A stretch of DNA of 64,000 nt from contig NZ_MUIN01000011.1 in assembly GCF_002080045.1 (NCBI RefSeq), positions 198,275 through 262,274 on the forward strand, given 5' to 3'. Both the position numbers and the translations under genes were made by a program. Of the stretch, positions 1 to 9,539 are shown in pieces. Origin of the DNA: Pseudomonas sp. Bc-h. GTDB lineage: Bacteria; Pseudomonadota; Gammaproteobacteria; Pseudomonadales; Pseudomonadaceae. How positions within the stretch are numbered: position 1 is the stretch's first letter; each line of letters begins with the position of its first letter. A model generated the notes under the pieces. That model saw nothing but the letters and a program-made list of their open reading frames with translations, made no database searches and was not told where the DNA came from.

Positions 1-479
1 CGAGAGCCGCCCCCCGCCATGGATGGCGGATGGCGGCGGGCCCACGGAGCGTCGCCGGAGTGAGGGAACGGCGACGAAGGAGCCGCCAAACCAGGAGCCA
101 GGACCCTTGGTTACTTGGGGTCTTTTCAAGTAACTCGCCGAAGGCGAAACAGGCCTGGCGTTAGCCAGTCCCCACCAAGGCCAGCACCGAGACTGGATAA
201 GTACCCAAAACTCAACGCACAGCAGCAAGAAAAGCCCCCACGAACCGCCATTTTCACGGCAGCCAATGTTCCCCAACCGAACATGAAACTTTCTTCACGC
301 CATCCAAACGAGTGCGACAAACCGTCGCACACCCTTCTAAAACAACCCCTTACCGATTCTTTCCAAAACGGGAAATAACCTTTACCAAAATCGTCGGTTT
401 ACTTAGCCAGCTACCAAAACCTATAAAGTAACCACTGCGACGTCCTGCCGCAGATTTCAAAGAGTCAGGAGTTTTCAAT
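1..479. other. Non-coding, repeat-like start of window
   Basis: No convincing gene. Bases 1-170 (purine-rich GGAGTGAGGGAAC stretch, then a 'ggttacttggggtctttt' stretch) resemble a long dispersed repeat that I remember in many Pseudomonas genomes and that is often mis-annotated as short ORFs. Bases 350-479 become AT-richer and end in a ribosome-binding site (gtcaggag) for the small gene at 480, so its promoter probably lies there. Confidence 0.5.
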
Positions 480-671
480 ATGACGGTAACTGTTACTGAA
501 CGCGACGACGCCCACATGTCCCACGAAGGCATTGCAGATGGCATTCAAATCTGGGATGTACGCCAACAAGACCAATTGGTAGGGATGTTTCATCACGAAT
601 CGGACGCACAGCGTTACGCAGCAGAGCTCGCAGAGCTGGAAGCCAAGAAGGCAGCGAGCAACTCGCAATAA
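480..671 (+). CDS. Small hypothetical protein, 63 aa
   Basis: Short acidic, soluble ORF with no signal peptide or membrane segment; the C-terminal third (about residues 40-60) is an alanine/glutamate/lysine-rich helix. A good ribosome-binding site (gtcaggag) lies about 8 bases before the ATG, and a strong hairpin terminator follows directly, so it looks like a real single-gene unit. I recognise no family and infer no function. Confidence 0.6.
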   Translation: MTVTVTERDDAHMSHEGIADGIQIWDVRQQDQLVGMFHHESDAQRYAAELAELEAKKAASNSQ

Positions 672-683
672 CGGATCGCAGCA

Positions 684-713
684 AAACAAAACCCGCCTAG
701 GCGGGTTTTGTTG
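684..713. terminator. Rho-independent terminator, bidirectional
   Basis: Perfect palindrome AAACCCGCCTAGGCGGGTTT with A-rich and T-rich flanks, so it can work in both directions. It separates the 63-aa gene (+) from the DUF2058 gene that ends at 723 on the other strand. Confidence 0.85.
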
Positions 714-722
714 TTCTGGGGT

Positions 723-1265
723 TTACCACATCAGATCGTCGGGGATCTTGTAAGCCGCATAGGGATCGTCGCCATCCGGCTCCTCGGTCGGCTCGCTGAG
801 CATCACGATACGACGCGGATCACGCTCCTGAACCTTCAGCGCGGCTTCGCGCGGAATGACCTCATAACTGCCGCCGTGATGCACGATCGCCAGCGAGCCA
901 TTGCTCAGCTTGCTGCGCATCAGCGAGTTGACCGACAGGCGCTTGACCTTCTTGTCGTCGACGAAGTTGTAGTAGTCCTCGGTGGTCAGCTTCGGCAAGC
1001 GGGTCGCTTCGATCAACTGCTTGACCTGCGCGGCACGGGCTTTCTGCTCGACCTTTTCCTGCTGCTGACGGTTCAGCTCCTGGTCGCGCCTGGCCTTCTC
1101 GGCCATGGCTTCCTGAGCGGCGCGCTGGCTGGCGTCGTCGGCAACGGCCTGGCCCTTGTGCACCAGGCGCTGTTCTTTCTGCTTGCTCTTGGAGACCTGT
1201 TTGGCCTGTTTCTCGTTGACCAGACCTGCCTTGAGCAATTGGTCACGAAGGGAAATACCCGCCAT
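723..1265 (-). CDS. DUF2058 family protein
   Basis: A 180-aa soluble protein with N-terminal MAGISLRDQLLKAGL, a highly charged Lys/Glu/Gln coiled-coil middle (about residues 25-90) and a C-terminal domain, the pattern of the DUF2058 (YaiL-like) family. These proteins are described as putative nucleoprotein or polynucleotide-enzyme regulators, but the biochemical role is not established. It is the last gene of the leftward block after mazG, with about 40 bases between them. The same neighbour sits beside mazG/relA in P. aeruginosa. Confidence 0.8.
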   Translation of the reverse strand: MAGISLRDQLLKAGLVNEKQAKQVSKSKQKEQRLVHKGQAVADDASQRAAQEAMAEKARRDQELNRQQQEKVEQKARAAQVKQLIEATRLPKLTTEDYYNFVDDKKVKRLSVNSLMRSKLSNGSLAIVHHGGSYEVIPREAALKVQERDPRRIVMLSEPTEEPDGDDPYAAYKIPDDLMW

Positions 1266-1304
1266 CTGTCTTCTCTCTCTGACTTCTCTTTCTAAATAGT
1301 CAAC

Positions 1305-2138
1305 TCAACCGCAGTTGGGCGTGTTCTTTTCCTGACGCTTGGCTTCGCCCCAAAGCGCATCCATCTCTTCGAGGCTGCAATCTTCAATGGGGCGTCGGGT
1401 GTCGCGCAAGGCCTGTTCGATAAAACGAAAGCGCCGCTCGAACTTACTGTTGGCAGCGCGCAAGGCATTTTCCGGATCGACCTTGAGGTGACGGGCCAGA
1501 TTGACCACCACGAACAGCAGATCGCCAATCTCTTCGTTGATCCCCTCACTGTCGTTATCGGCCATGGCCTCCAGAACCTCGTCGAGTTCCTCGCGCACCT
1601 TGTCGACCACTGGCAGCGCGTCCGGCCAGTCGAAACCGACCTGCGCCGCGCGCTTCTGCAGTTTGGCTGCCCGCGACAAGGCGGGCAACACGTTCGGGAC
1701 ATCGTCGAGCAACGACAACTGCTGCGGAACGCGGGCCTTTTCAGCACGCTCCTCGGCCTTGATCTCCTCCCAACGATGCTTGACCTGATCTTCACTCAAG
1801 CGCGGTGTTTCCAGTGGCGCATACAAGTCGCCAGTGGGGAATACATGGGGGTGGCGGCGGATCAGCTTGCGGGTGATGCCATCCACCACAGCGTCGAATT
1901 CGAACCGCCCCTCCTCGCTCGCCAGTTGGCAGTAATACACCACCTGAAACAGCAGATCGCCCAACTCGCCACGCAGGTCATCGAAGTCACCGCGCTCGAT
2001 GGCATCGGCCACTTCATAGGCCTCTTCCAAGGTATGCGGCACGATGGTCGCGTAGTTCTGTTTCACATCCCACGGGCAACCGTATTGCGGGTCCCGCAGG
2101 CGGGCCATGAGATTGATGAGGTCCTGGAGCTTGTACAT
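1305..2138 (-). CDS. mazG: Nucleoside triphosphate pyrophosphohydrolase MazG
   Basis: A 277-aa all-alpha NTP pyrophosphatase that hydrolyses NTPs or dNTPs to the monophosphate and PPi. Two tandem MazG repeats are visible. The first (about residues 15-120) carries LEEAYEVADAIERGD and ELGDLLFQVVYY; the second (about 165-250) carries EELDEVLEAM and EIGDLLFVVVNLAR. These acidic helices bind Mg2+. Length matches the E. coli type. It lies downstream of relA in the same orientation; MazG is known to affect ppGpp-linked survival in E. coli. A REP pair fills the gap to relA. Confidence 0.95.
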   Translation of the reverse strand: MYKLQDLINLMARLRDPQYGCPWDVKQNYATIVPHTLEEAYEVADAIERGDFDDLRGELGDLLFQVVYYCQLASEEGRFEFDAVVDGITRKLIRRHPHVFPTGDLYAPLETPRLSEDQVKHRWEEIKAEERAEKARVPQQLSLLDDVPNVLPALSRAAKLQKRAAQVGFDWPDALPVVDKVREELDEVLEAMADNDSEGINEEIGDLLFVVVNLARHLKVDPENALRAANSKFERRFRFIEQALRDTRRPIEDCSLEEMDALWGEAKRQEKNTPNCG

Positions 2139-2205
2139 TGAAGAATTCCGTTAACGACCACCAGATCCGAGGCTCTGCCACCGATCGGGGAGACGACAAT
2201 CAACC

Positions 2206-2295
2206 TGTGGGAGGGAGCTTGCTCGCGAAGGCGTCCTTTCAGCCGACACTATCATCGACCGATCCACCGTCTTCGCGAGCAAGCTCCCTCCCACA
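2206..2295. repeat. REP pair, 'GTGGGAGGGAGCTTGCTCGCGAA' family (A)
   Basis: Two inverted copies of a REP palindrome (gtgggagggagcttgctcg... and its complement) with about 45 bases between them, in the mazG-relA gap. The same unit recurs at 29803, 31804 and 60319. Confidence 0.85.
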
Positions 2296-2324
2296 TGAGT
2301 TCGAGCACATTCAGCCGATCTGTT

Positions 2325-4568
2325 TCAAGGCGTGCGGTTACGCCGCGTCTCGATGATGTTCGGCAGTTGCGAGATACGCCCCAGCAGACGCCCGAGTGCA
2401 TCGAGCCCTGGAATCTCGATGGTCAGCGACATCAATGCCGTGTTGTCTTCCTTGTTCGAGCGGGTGTTGACCGCCAGCACGTTGATGCGCTCGTTGAGCA
2501 GCACCTGCGATACGTCCCGCAGAAGGCCGGAACGGTCGTACGCGCGGATGATGATGTCCACAGGGTAAGTGAGCACCGGCACCGGCCCCCAGCTGACCTG
2601 AATGATCCGCTCAGGCTCGCGCCCGCCAAGCTGCAGCACCGAGGCGCAGTCCTGACGGTGAATGCTCACACCGCGGCCTTGGGTGATGTAACCGACAATC
2701 GCATCGCCCGGCAGCGGCTGGCAGCATCCGGCCATCTGGGTCATCAGGTTGCCGACGCCCTGAATCTGAATGTCGCCGCGCTTGCCCGGCTTGTAGCCGG
2801 TGGCCTTGCGCGGAATCAGCTCCAGCTGCTCGTTACCACGCTCCGGCTCGACCAGTTGCTGCGCGAGATTGACCAGCTGCGCCAGACGCAGATCACCGGC
2901 ACCCAACGCGGCGAACATGTCCTCGGCCGTCTTCATGTTGGCTTTTTCGGCCAGTTTGTCGAAGTCCACCTGCGGCAGCGCCAGACGTGCCAGCTCGCGT
3001 TCGAGCAAGACCTTACCGGCCGCGACGTTCTGATCGCGGGCCTGAAGTTTGAACCAGTGGACGATCTTCGCCCGCGCCCGGGAAGTGGTGATGTAACCCA
3101 GGTTCGAGTTCAGCCAGTCGCGGCTCGGGGTGCCGTGCTTGCTGGTGATGATCTCGACCTGCTCACCGGTCTGCAGGCTGTAGTTGAGCGGGACGATACG
3201 GCCGTTGATCTTCGCGCCACGGCAGTTGTGGCCGATTTCGGTGTGCACGCGATAGGCGAAGTCCAGCGGTGTCGCGCCCTTGGGCAGGTCGATGGCATGA
3301 CCATCGGGGGTGAACACGTAGACCCGGTCCGGCTCGATATCGACTCGCAGTTGCTCGGCCAGACCGCCGATATCACCCAGCTCTTCGTGCCACTCCAGCA
3401 CCTGACGCAGCCAGGAGATTTTCTCTTCGTAGTGGTTGGAGCTGGATTTGACGTCGGTCCCTTTGTATTTCCAGTGGGCACAGACGCCGAGCTCGGCCTC
3501 TTCGTGCATGGCGTGGGTGCGGATCTGCACTTCCAGCACCTTGCCCTCGGGGCCGATCACTGCGGTGTGCAGCGAGCGATAGCCGTTCTCCTTGGGGTTG
3601 GCGATGTAGTCGTCGAACTCCTTGGGGATGTGCCGCCAAAGGGTGTGGACGATCCCCAGCGCGGTGTAGCAGTCGCGCATTTCCGGAACCAGTACACGCA
3701 CGGCGCGAACGTCGTAGATCTGGCTGAATTCCAGACCCTTGCGCTGCATTTTGCGCCAGATCGAATAGATGTGTTTGGCCCGGCCGCTGATGTCGGCCCT
3801 GACCCCGGTGGCCAGCAGTTCGTTTTCCAGCTGCGACATCACGTCGGTGATGAAACGTTCGCGATCGAGACGACGCTCATGCAGCAGCTTGGCGATCTGC
3901 TTGTACTGTTCAGGCTCCAGGTACCGGAAGGACAGGTCCTCCAGTTCCCATTTGATATGACCGATGCCCAGCCGGTGGGCCAGCGGCGCATAGATGTCGA
4001 AGACCTCGCGCGCAACCCGGTTGCGCTTCTCGTCGTCAGTGTTCTTCACCGCACGAATGGCGCAGGTGCGTTCGGCAAGTTTGATCAGCGCGACCCGTAC
4101 GTCGTCGACCATGGCGACCAGCATCTTGCGCAGGTTTTCCACCTGGGCCTGAGTGCCGAGCACCAGCGATTGACGCGGGCTGAGACTGGCGCTGATCGCC
4201 GCCATGCGCAGCACACCGTCGATCAGTTTGGCCACCGTCGGGCCGAAGCGCTGACTGACATCGGGCAAGGGAATCTTGCCTTCGCGCACACCTCGGTAAA
4301 TCACGGCGGCAATGAGAGAGTCCTGGTCGAGTTTGAGGTCGGCCAGGATTTCAGCGATTTCCAGGCCCGTCTGAAAACTCGACGTGCCTTCCGCCCAGAG
4401 GTTCTTGGCGGCGTTGTCCTGTTGCTCGGCTTGCCGGGCAAACTCACAGGCTTCCTTCAAAGCCTGTCGATCCACTGCGAGGTCGACGCTGACCACATGA
4501 TCAAGCCATGCGTCGAGATTGATACTGCCGTCTGTGTTTATCGGCTGGTGTGCTCTCACCTGTACCAT
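2325..4568 (-). CDS. relA: GTP pyrophosphokinase RelA
   Basis: A 747-aa (p)ppGpp synthetase of the stringent response, activated on ribosomes carrying uncharged tRNA. Order of domains: N-terminal pseudo-hydrolase (the expected HD pair is replaced around AAVIYRGVREG, so it should be synthetase-only), synthetase (about residues 240-380, with EFDDYIANPKENGYRSLH and VQIRTHAMHEEAELG), TGS domain (VYVFTPDGHAIDLPKGATPL), zinc-finger-like Cys segment (MAGCCQPLPGD) and a C-terminal ACT domain. It lies between rlmD and mazG, all leftward, as in P. aeruginosa. Confidence 0.97.
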   Translation of the reverse strand: MVQVRAHQPINTDGSINLDAWLDHVVSVDLAVDRQALKEACEFARQAEQQDNAAKNLWAEGTSSFQTGLEIAEILADLKLDQDSLIAAVIYRGVREGKIPLPDVSQRFGPTVAKLIDGVLRMAAISASLSPRQSLVLGTQAQVENLRKMLVAMVDDVRVALIKLAERTCAIRAVKNTDDEKRNRVAREVFDIYAPLAHRLGIGHIKWELEDLSFRYLEPEQYKQIAKLLHERRLDRERFITDVMSQLENELLATGVRADISGRAKHIYSIWRKMQRKGLEFSQIYDVRAVRVLVPEMRDCYTALGIVHTLWRHIPKEFDDYIANPKENGYRSLHTAVIGPEGKVLEVQIRTHAMHEEAELGVCAHWKYKGTDVKSSSNHYEEKISWLRQVLEWHEELGDIGGLAEQLRVDIEPDRVYVFTPDGHAIDLPKGATPLDFAYRVHTEIGHNCRGAKINGRIVPLNYSLQTGEQVEIITSKHGTPSRDWLNSNLGYITTSRARAKIVHWFKLQARDQNVAAGKVLLERELARLALPQVDFDKLAEKANMKTAEDMFAALGAGDLRLAQLVNLAQQLVEPERGNEQLELIPRKATGYKPGKRGDIQIQGVGNLMTQMAGCCQPLPGDAIVGYITQGRGVSIHRQDCASVLQLGGREPERIIQVSWGPVPVLTYPVDIIIRAYDRSGLLRDVSQVLLNERINVLAVNTRSNKEDNTALMSLTIEIPGLDALGRLLGRISQLPNIIETRRNRTP

Positions 4569-4728
4569 GTTGCTTACCTTCCCTACGGCGCGATGAAATG
4601 CGCCATCAGTCGCCAGCCTTCTTCAGCGCACACACCTTGCGGGCCATGCAAGATCGCGTGCGCGGGCCAGTCGGATTAAACGAGATTCCCTGTGAGGCGT
4701 TGACTCGGATCCTGGAGCCCTGCTTGCC

Positions 4729-6084
4729 TCACTTACTCGCTTCAAATAAAGCCATTGCCTCGACATGCGCTGTCTGCGGGAACATATCGAGGATTCCGGC
4801 ACGTTTTAATCGGTAGCCCTGCCTGATCAATTCGACCGTGTCGCGCGCCAAAGTTGCCGGATTGCACGACACATAAAGTAACCGTTCAGCACCCACTGAC
4901 TTGAGTTTGCCGACCACTTCGAACGCCCCGTCACGCGGAGGATCGAGCAGTACTGCGCGGAAACCTTCCGCCACCCAGGGCGCCTTGTCCAGCGGCTGCG
5001 ACAGATCCGCCTGATAAAACTTCACATTGTGCAAATTGTTACTGACGGCGTTGCCGGTTGCACGTTGCACCATGGTATCGACGCCCTCGACCGCCACCAC
5101 TTCGCGCGTGATCTGCGCCAGCGGTAGAGCGAAGTTACCAAGCCCGCAGAACAAGTCCAGTACTCGTTCGTCAGGACGTGGAGCAAGCCACGCGAGCGCC
5201 TGTGCAATCATCGCCGTATTGACCTGTGCGTTGACCTGCACGAAGTCGCCAGGACGATACGCCAGCTCCAGATTCCAGGGCTCAAGAGCAAACCCCAGTT
5301 GCGCCGAAGCGTCCACAGGCTGCGGTCCATCCTCGCCATGCAACCACAGTTGCGCGTCCTGGGTTTCGCAAAATGCCTTGAGGATGTCCAGATCCTGGTC
5401 TGCCAGCGGCGCGGTGTGGCGCAGTAACACGGCATTGGCCGAGCCGCTGAACAACTCGACATGCCCCAGCGCCTGAGGCTTGCTCAAGCGTCTGAGCATG
5501 TCCGGCAGCGCCGTCATGATCGGTTGCAAGGCCTGTACCAGCACCGGGCAATGATTGATGGCAATGATGTCCTGGCTCGACGCGGCCCGAAAACCCACGT
5601 CCAGGCGCTTGCCCTTGGCGTCCCAGCGGACTGCGATGCGGGCACGACGTCGGTAGGCGAATTCGTCACCGGTCAATGGCGCGGCCCACTCTTCGGGCTC
5701 GACACCGGCAACCCGGCTCAACTGTTCGGCGAGCATGCGCTGTTTCAGGGCAAGTTGCTCGTCGTGGGGCATCTGCTGCACGCTGCAGCCGCCGCAGCGG
5801 CCGAAATGCGCGCAAGGCGCCGGACGACGCATGGGGCTGGCCTTGAATACACGCTCGGTGCGCGCCTCGACCACTTTGCCGTGGGCGCCGAGCACCCGCG
5901 CTTCTACCTCTTCACCGGCAAGGCTGCCCGCGACGAACCAGGTGCGGCCTTCGACGAAGCCAATACCGCGACCGTCGTTGGACAGACGCTCAATGTTCAG
6001 ACGTTGCTTTTTACCGGTCGGGACCTGCGTTGTCCGGGTGCCACCACTGGGCTGGAAACGCAGGCCTGTATCACGCTTGGCCAT
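4729..6084 (-). CDS. rlmD: 23S rRNA (uracil-1939-C5)-methyltransferase RlmD
   Basis: A 451-aa SAM-dependent methyltransferase that makes m5U1939 in 23S rRNA. Visible: an N-terminal TRAM domain (about residues 20-80), a [4Fe-4S] cysteine cluster (CAHFGRCGGCSVQQ), the SAM-binding motif DLFCGLGNFALPLA and the catalytic-cysteine motif LLYVSCNPATLARD. The start codon overlaps the cysM stop by one base (TGATG), which implies translational coupling. It was formerly called rumA or ygcA. Confidence 0.95.
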   Translation of the reverse strand: MAKRDTGLRFQPSGGTRTTQVPTGKKQRLNIERLSNDGRGIGFVEGRTWFVAGSLAGEEVEARVLGAHGKVVEARTERVFKASPMRRPAPCAHFGRCGGCSVQQMPHDEQLALKQRMLAEQLSRVAGVEPEEWAAPLTGDEFAYRRRARIAVRWDAKGKRLDVGFRAASSQDIIAINHCPVLVQALQPIMTALPDMLRRLSKPQALGHVELFSGSANAVLLRHTAPLADQDLDILKAFCETQDAQLWLHGEDGPQPVDASAQLGFALEPWNLELAYRPGDFVQVNAQVNTAMIAQALAWLAPRPDERVLDLFCGLGNFALPLAQITREVVAVEGVDTMVQRATGNAVSNNLHNVKFYQADLSQPLDKAPWVAEGFRAVLLDPPRDGAFEVVGKLKSVGAERLLYVSCNPATLARDTVELIRQGYRLKRAGILDMFPQTAHVEAMALFEASK

Positions 6085-6986
6085 CAGTTGGGCGCATCGT
6101 AGACACCGGTCGACAGGTAACGGTCGCCACGGTCACAAATGATCGCGACCATGACCGCATTTTCCACTTCCTGAGACAGACGCAGCATGCCGGCCACGGC
6201 ACCGCCGGACGACACGCCACAGAAGATGCCTTCTTCCCGGGCCAGGCGTCGCATGACGTCCTCGGCTTCGTGCTGGGCCATGTCCATGATCCGGTCGACA
6301 CGATCGGCCTGGTAGATCTTCGGCAGGTATTCCTGCGGCCAACGACGAATACCCGGAATCGCCGAACCGTCCATGGGCTGGAGGCCGACGATCTGGATGT
6401 CAGGATTCTGTTCCTTGAGGTAGCGCGAGGTGCCCATGATGGTACCGGTGGTCCCCATGGAGCTAACGAAATGGGTGATGGTGCCGCCGGTCTGTTGCCA
6501 GATTTCCGGGCCGGTACCAACGTAATGCGCTTCAGGATTGTCACCGTTGGCGAACTGGTCCAGCACCTTGCCACGGCCTTCGGTCTGCATGCGCTCGGCC
6601 AGGTCGCGAGCGCCTTCCATGCCCTCTTCCTTGCTGACCAGAATCAGCTCGGCGCCATAGGCGGTCATCGCGGCCTTGCGCTCGGCACTGGAGTTGTCCG
6701 GCATGATCAGGATCATGCGATAGCCTTTGATCGCTGCGGCCATGGCCAGTGCGATACCGGTGTTGCCGGAGGTGGCTTCGATCAGCGTGTCGCCCTGATG
6801 GATCTGCCCGCGCAGCTCGGCGCGGGTAATCATCGACAGCGCCGGACGATCCTTCACGGAACCGGCCGGGTTATTGCCTTCGAGCTTGAGCAGCAACGTG
6901 TTGCTGGTGTTCCCGGCCATGCGTTGCAGACGCACCAGCGGGGTGTTGCCGACGCAATCGGCGATGGTTTGATACTGCAGGGTCAT
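6084..6986 (-). CDS. cysM: Cysteine synthase B
   Basis: A 300-aa PLP enzyme that makes L-cysteine from O-acetylserine and sulfide or thiosulfate. It has the PLP-lysine segment NPAGSVKDRPA near residue 40, the substrate loop EATSGNTGIALA and the phosphate-binding SSGGAVAGMLR near the C-terminus. The length and the short C-terminal end fit CysM rather than CysK. It is the first gene of the leftward cysM-rlmD-relA-mazG series. Confidence 0.95.
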   Translation of the reverse strand: MTLQYQTIADCVGNTPLVRLQRMAGNTSNTLLLKLEGNNPAGSVKDRPALSMITRAELRGQIHQGDTLIEATSGNTGIALAMAAAIKGYRMILIMPDNSSAERKAAMTAYGAELILVSKEEGMEGARDLAERMQTEGRGKVLDQFANGDNPEAHYVGTGPEIWQQTGGTITHFVSSMGTTGTIMGTSRYLKEQNPDIQIVGLQPMDGSAIPGIRRWPQEYLPKIYQADRVDRIMDMAQHEAEDVMRRLAREEGIFCGVSSGGAVAGMLRLSQEVENAVMVAIICDRGDRYLSTGVYDAPN

Positions 6987-7116
6987 GGCGTGTTCGCGAT
7001 CCAGACGTGCGGGGGTCGCCTATCATACCGGCAATCGCTCCAAGCCCATATCACGCAAAGTGAGTTCGATATAGCGAAAAGAAATAAGCGATATTCGGCG
7101 CAACGCCGCTGATCGA

Positions 7117-7188
7117 GCTGCAGCTGCACGGCTTGCCGGCGATAGCGATCTTAAGGAAGCCACCGCCGACTAGCCCGGTCTGCTACAG
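7117..7188. repeat. REP pair, 'CTGTAGCAGCCCGGCTTGCCGGCG' family (B)
   Basis: Imperfect inverted pair (ctgcagctgcacggcttgccggcg ... cgccgactagcccggtctgctacag) between cysM and the sensor kinase. Other family-B copies: 16259, 17930, 21621, 27626 and shorter ones at 39927, 40782 and 62377. Confidence 0.75.
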
Positions 7189-7196
7189 GATCAGTC

Positions 7197-8576
7197 TCAA
7201 ACGACCGCTTCCACCTCACGAGCAGGCAAGCGCATGGTCATCCGCAAACCGTAGGCGGTGTTCTCGGCCCACATGTCGCCGCCCTGCAGACGCAGCGAGT
7301 TGCGTGCAATGCTCAGGCCCAGGCCGAAACCGCCATCCCCCGGCCGCGCGCCGTCGAGCCGGATGAACGGGGCGAAAATGCGCTCCAGATCGCTGGCGTC
7401 GACACCGCCGCCTTCGTCTTCCAGCCACAACAACCAGTCGTCGCCGTCACGCCGCCCGCTCATGCGCACGATGCCTTCGGGTGGTGAGTGGCGGATCGCA
7501 TTGCGCAGAATGTTTTCCAGCGCCTGGGCCAAGGTATTCAGGTGGCCCTGAACCCAGCATTCGCTGTCCAGATCGCAACGTAACTGGCGCGAAGGCCAGC
7601 AGCTTTCGAAACAGGCGTTGTCCACCAGCATGTCCCACAGCGCCAGCACCTGGATGTCTTCGTCGGGCAGTTTTTCCCGCTCGGCGTCCAGCCAGGCCAA
7701 ATGCAGGGTGTCGTCCACCAGCCGGCGCATGCCATCGACTTCACGGCTCAGGCGCTCGCGCAGCTCGGGCAGGCTCTGCTCGCTGTCGCACGCCACTCGC
7801 AGGCGACTCAACGGCGTGCGTAATTCATGGGACAGATCGCGCAGCAACTGTTGCTGCACCTGAACGGTGGATTGCAGGCGACTGGCCATGTGGTCGAAGG
7901 CGCGATTGAGTTCGCCCAGTTCGTCCTGCCGCGAGGTCATCTGGGGCGACAGCCGATTGGACAGGCGATCAGCACGCCACGCATTGGCCTGTTCGCGCAA
8001 CTCGTTGAGTGGGCGGATCAGCAAACGGTACAGCCCGACGCACAACAGCAGCGTGAACAGGCCTGGAATGATCACGTTGGTCAGCATCTGCCAGACCAGC
8101 GCATGACGACCGGGCTTGAATCGTTCGGGGAGCTCGATGATCAGGCTGCCGACGCTCGGGTCGTTGGGGAACGGGATCTTCAGCCAGGGCGCGGTCTTCT
8201 GCCGTCGGCTCATGGGCCAGTCGACCCCGCGCATGAAGGTCAGGCGCTGCACCTGCGCGTCACTGAGCGGGATGCTGCTCAGCGACTGCAGGTCGTGGCC
8301 AATCACGCCGACCCAGCCGCCTTCATGACGGCGGACCTCGCGCAGCCACTCGTCGATGCCGCGCTCATTGCCCACACTCCAGGCCTTTTCGGCCTCGGCG
8401 GCGTAGCTGTTGAGCACGGTCCGCGCTTGCGGTGAAAGAAAGGCATTCTGCGTTTCGATGTAACGGCCCCAGTACCAACTGAGCCAGATCATCAGCAGGC
8501 AGAAGCCCACCAGCAGAAAAGCCAGTTTCCAGAACAGCGAATGCCTGCCAGGCAGGCGCAAGCGGCGCTCACGCAT
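7197..8576 (-). CDS. Two-component sensor histidine kinase (PirS position)
   Basis: A 459-aa membrane kinase. Two transmembrane segments (about residues 14-34 and 165-187) flank a periplasmic sensor of about 130 residues; then HAMP, HisKA with the phospho-accepting motif DLSHELRTPLSR, and an HATPase domain (NAIRHSPP, GGFGLGLSIAR). It overlaps the response regulator by 8 bases. In P. aeruginosa the pair between cysM and gacS is pirR-pirS, next to the enterobactin receptor gene pirA. No receptor gene is present here, so the iron role is uncertain. Confidence 0.9.
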   Translation of the reverse strand: MRERRLRLPGRHSLFWKLAFLLVGFCLLMIWLSWYWGRYIETQNAFLSPQARTVLNSYAAEAEKAWSVGNERGIDEWLREVRRHEGGWVGVIGHDLQSLSSIPLSDAQVQRLTFMRGVDWPMSRRQKTAPWLKIPFPNDPSVGSLIIELPERFKPGRHALVWQMLTNVIIPGLFTLLLCVGLYRLLIRPLNELREQANAWRADRLSNRLSPQMTSRQDELGELNRAFDHMASRLQSTVQVQQQLLRDLSHELRTPLSRLRVACDSEQSLPELRERLSREVDGMRRLVDDTLHLAWLDAEREKLPDEDIQVLALWDMLVDNACFESCWPSRQLRCDLDSECWVQGHLNTLAQALENILRNAIRHSPPEGIVRMSGRRDGDDWLLWLEDEGGGVDASDLERIFAPFIRLDGARPGDGGFGLGLSIARNSLRLQGGDMWAENTAYGLRMTMRLPAREVEAVV

Positions 8577-9300
8577 CAGGTTCGGCAGCCGTCAGCACAT
8601 AGCCCCTGCCCCATACGGTGCGCAGATGATGCGCCTCATAACCGATGAGCTTGAGCTTGCGGCGGATCTGACTGACGTGCATGTCCAGGCTACGGTCGTG
8701 CTGTGAGTAGCCACGCTGCAACACATGCTGATAAAGGAAGGGCTTGCTGAGGACGTCTTCGGGATTGCGCCACAAGGTTTCCAGCAAACGGTATTCACTG
8801 CCGGTCAGTTGAGCGCTCTTGCCCCTGAAACTGACGTCGGACAGGCCTTCGTTGAACGTCAGTTCGTCCTGAGCGGGCGTCGCCGGTGTGGCGACAGGCG
8901 CATGGAAACGGCGCTCAAGCTCGACCCGGCGCAAAATGGCCTCGATACGCACTCGCAGTTCATCGACGCTGAAGGGCTTGGGCAGGTAGTCGTCGGCACC
9001 ATTGCGAAAGCCGGAGATACGGTCCGCCTCCGCACCGAGCGCAGACATCAGGATGATCGGCATGGAATGCCGACGACGCAGATGCGTGAGGATATCCAGG
9101 CCGTTCATGCCGGGCAGCAGGATGTCCATGAGCACCACGTCAAAGGGTTGCCGCTGCGCCCGCTCGAGTCCCTCGGCACCGTTCTGGCACCAGGTCACCT
9201 GAAAACCGCAACGGTCGAGTTGATCGTGCACAAAGGCGCCGAGCACAGGATCGTCCTCGATAGCGAGTATGCTGGGGCGATGAATGATTTCGGGATTCAT
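8569..9300 (-). CDS. OmpR-family response regulator (PirR position)
   Basis: A 243-aa regulator that starts at the ATG at 9300 (MNPEIIHRPSILAIEDD); the longer upstream reading lacks a recognisable domain. The receiver domain has acidic pocket EDD, phospho-acceptor in VVLMDILLPGMNG and switch lysine in DDYLPKPF. A C-terminal winged helix follows (LTGSEYRLLETLWRN ... RSLDMHVSQIRRKL). It is co-transcribed with the overlapping kinase gene and is divergent from gacS; the 239 bases between them should hold both promoters. Confidence 0.92.
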   Translation of the reverse strand: MNPEIIHRPSILAIEDDPVLGAFVHDQLDRCGFQVTWCQNGAEGLERAQRQPFDVVLMDILLPGMNGLDILTHLRRRHSMPIILMSALGAEADRISGFRNGADDYLPKPFSVDELRVRIEAILRRVELERRFHAPVATPATPAQDELTFNEGLSDVSFRGKSAQLTGSEYRLLETLWRNPEDVLSKPFLYQHVLQRGYSQHDRSLDMHVSQIRRKLKLIGYEAHHLRTVWGRGYVLTAAEPDA

Positions 9301-9539
9301 TGGCGTCTGCGACTGATTCTCAGGCCGCGAGTATTCAAGATTGCGCGACCTGGGGCAATGGCGACTGGTCGACCGACCTCGTAAGACTGTTCGCTGACCG
9401 CCCGATTTGCCGGGATTACCCGCGCGCAAGTGGCTACACTGCGCAAATTACCAAGGGTGCTGTGCATCGAGAACAGGCAACCATGGCGCAGGTCTTGCTT
9501 TGGACCTGTGTCCGTGACCGCGATTGCCGGAGAAAAAGT

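Noticed and set aside
2295..4679. 794-codon plus-strand frame opposite relA
   Set aside because: Antisense shadow of GC-rich codons; no domain, and relA on the minus strand shows full conserved motifs.
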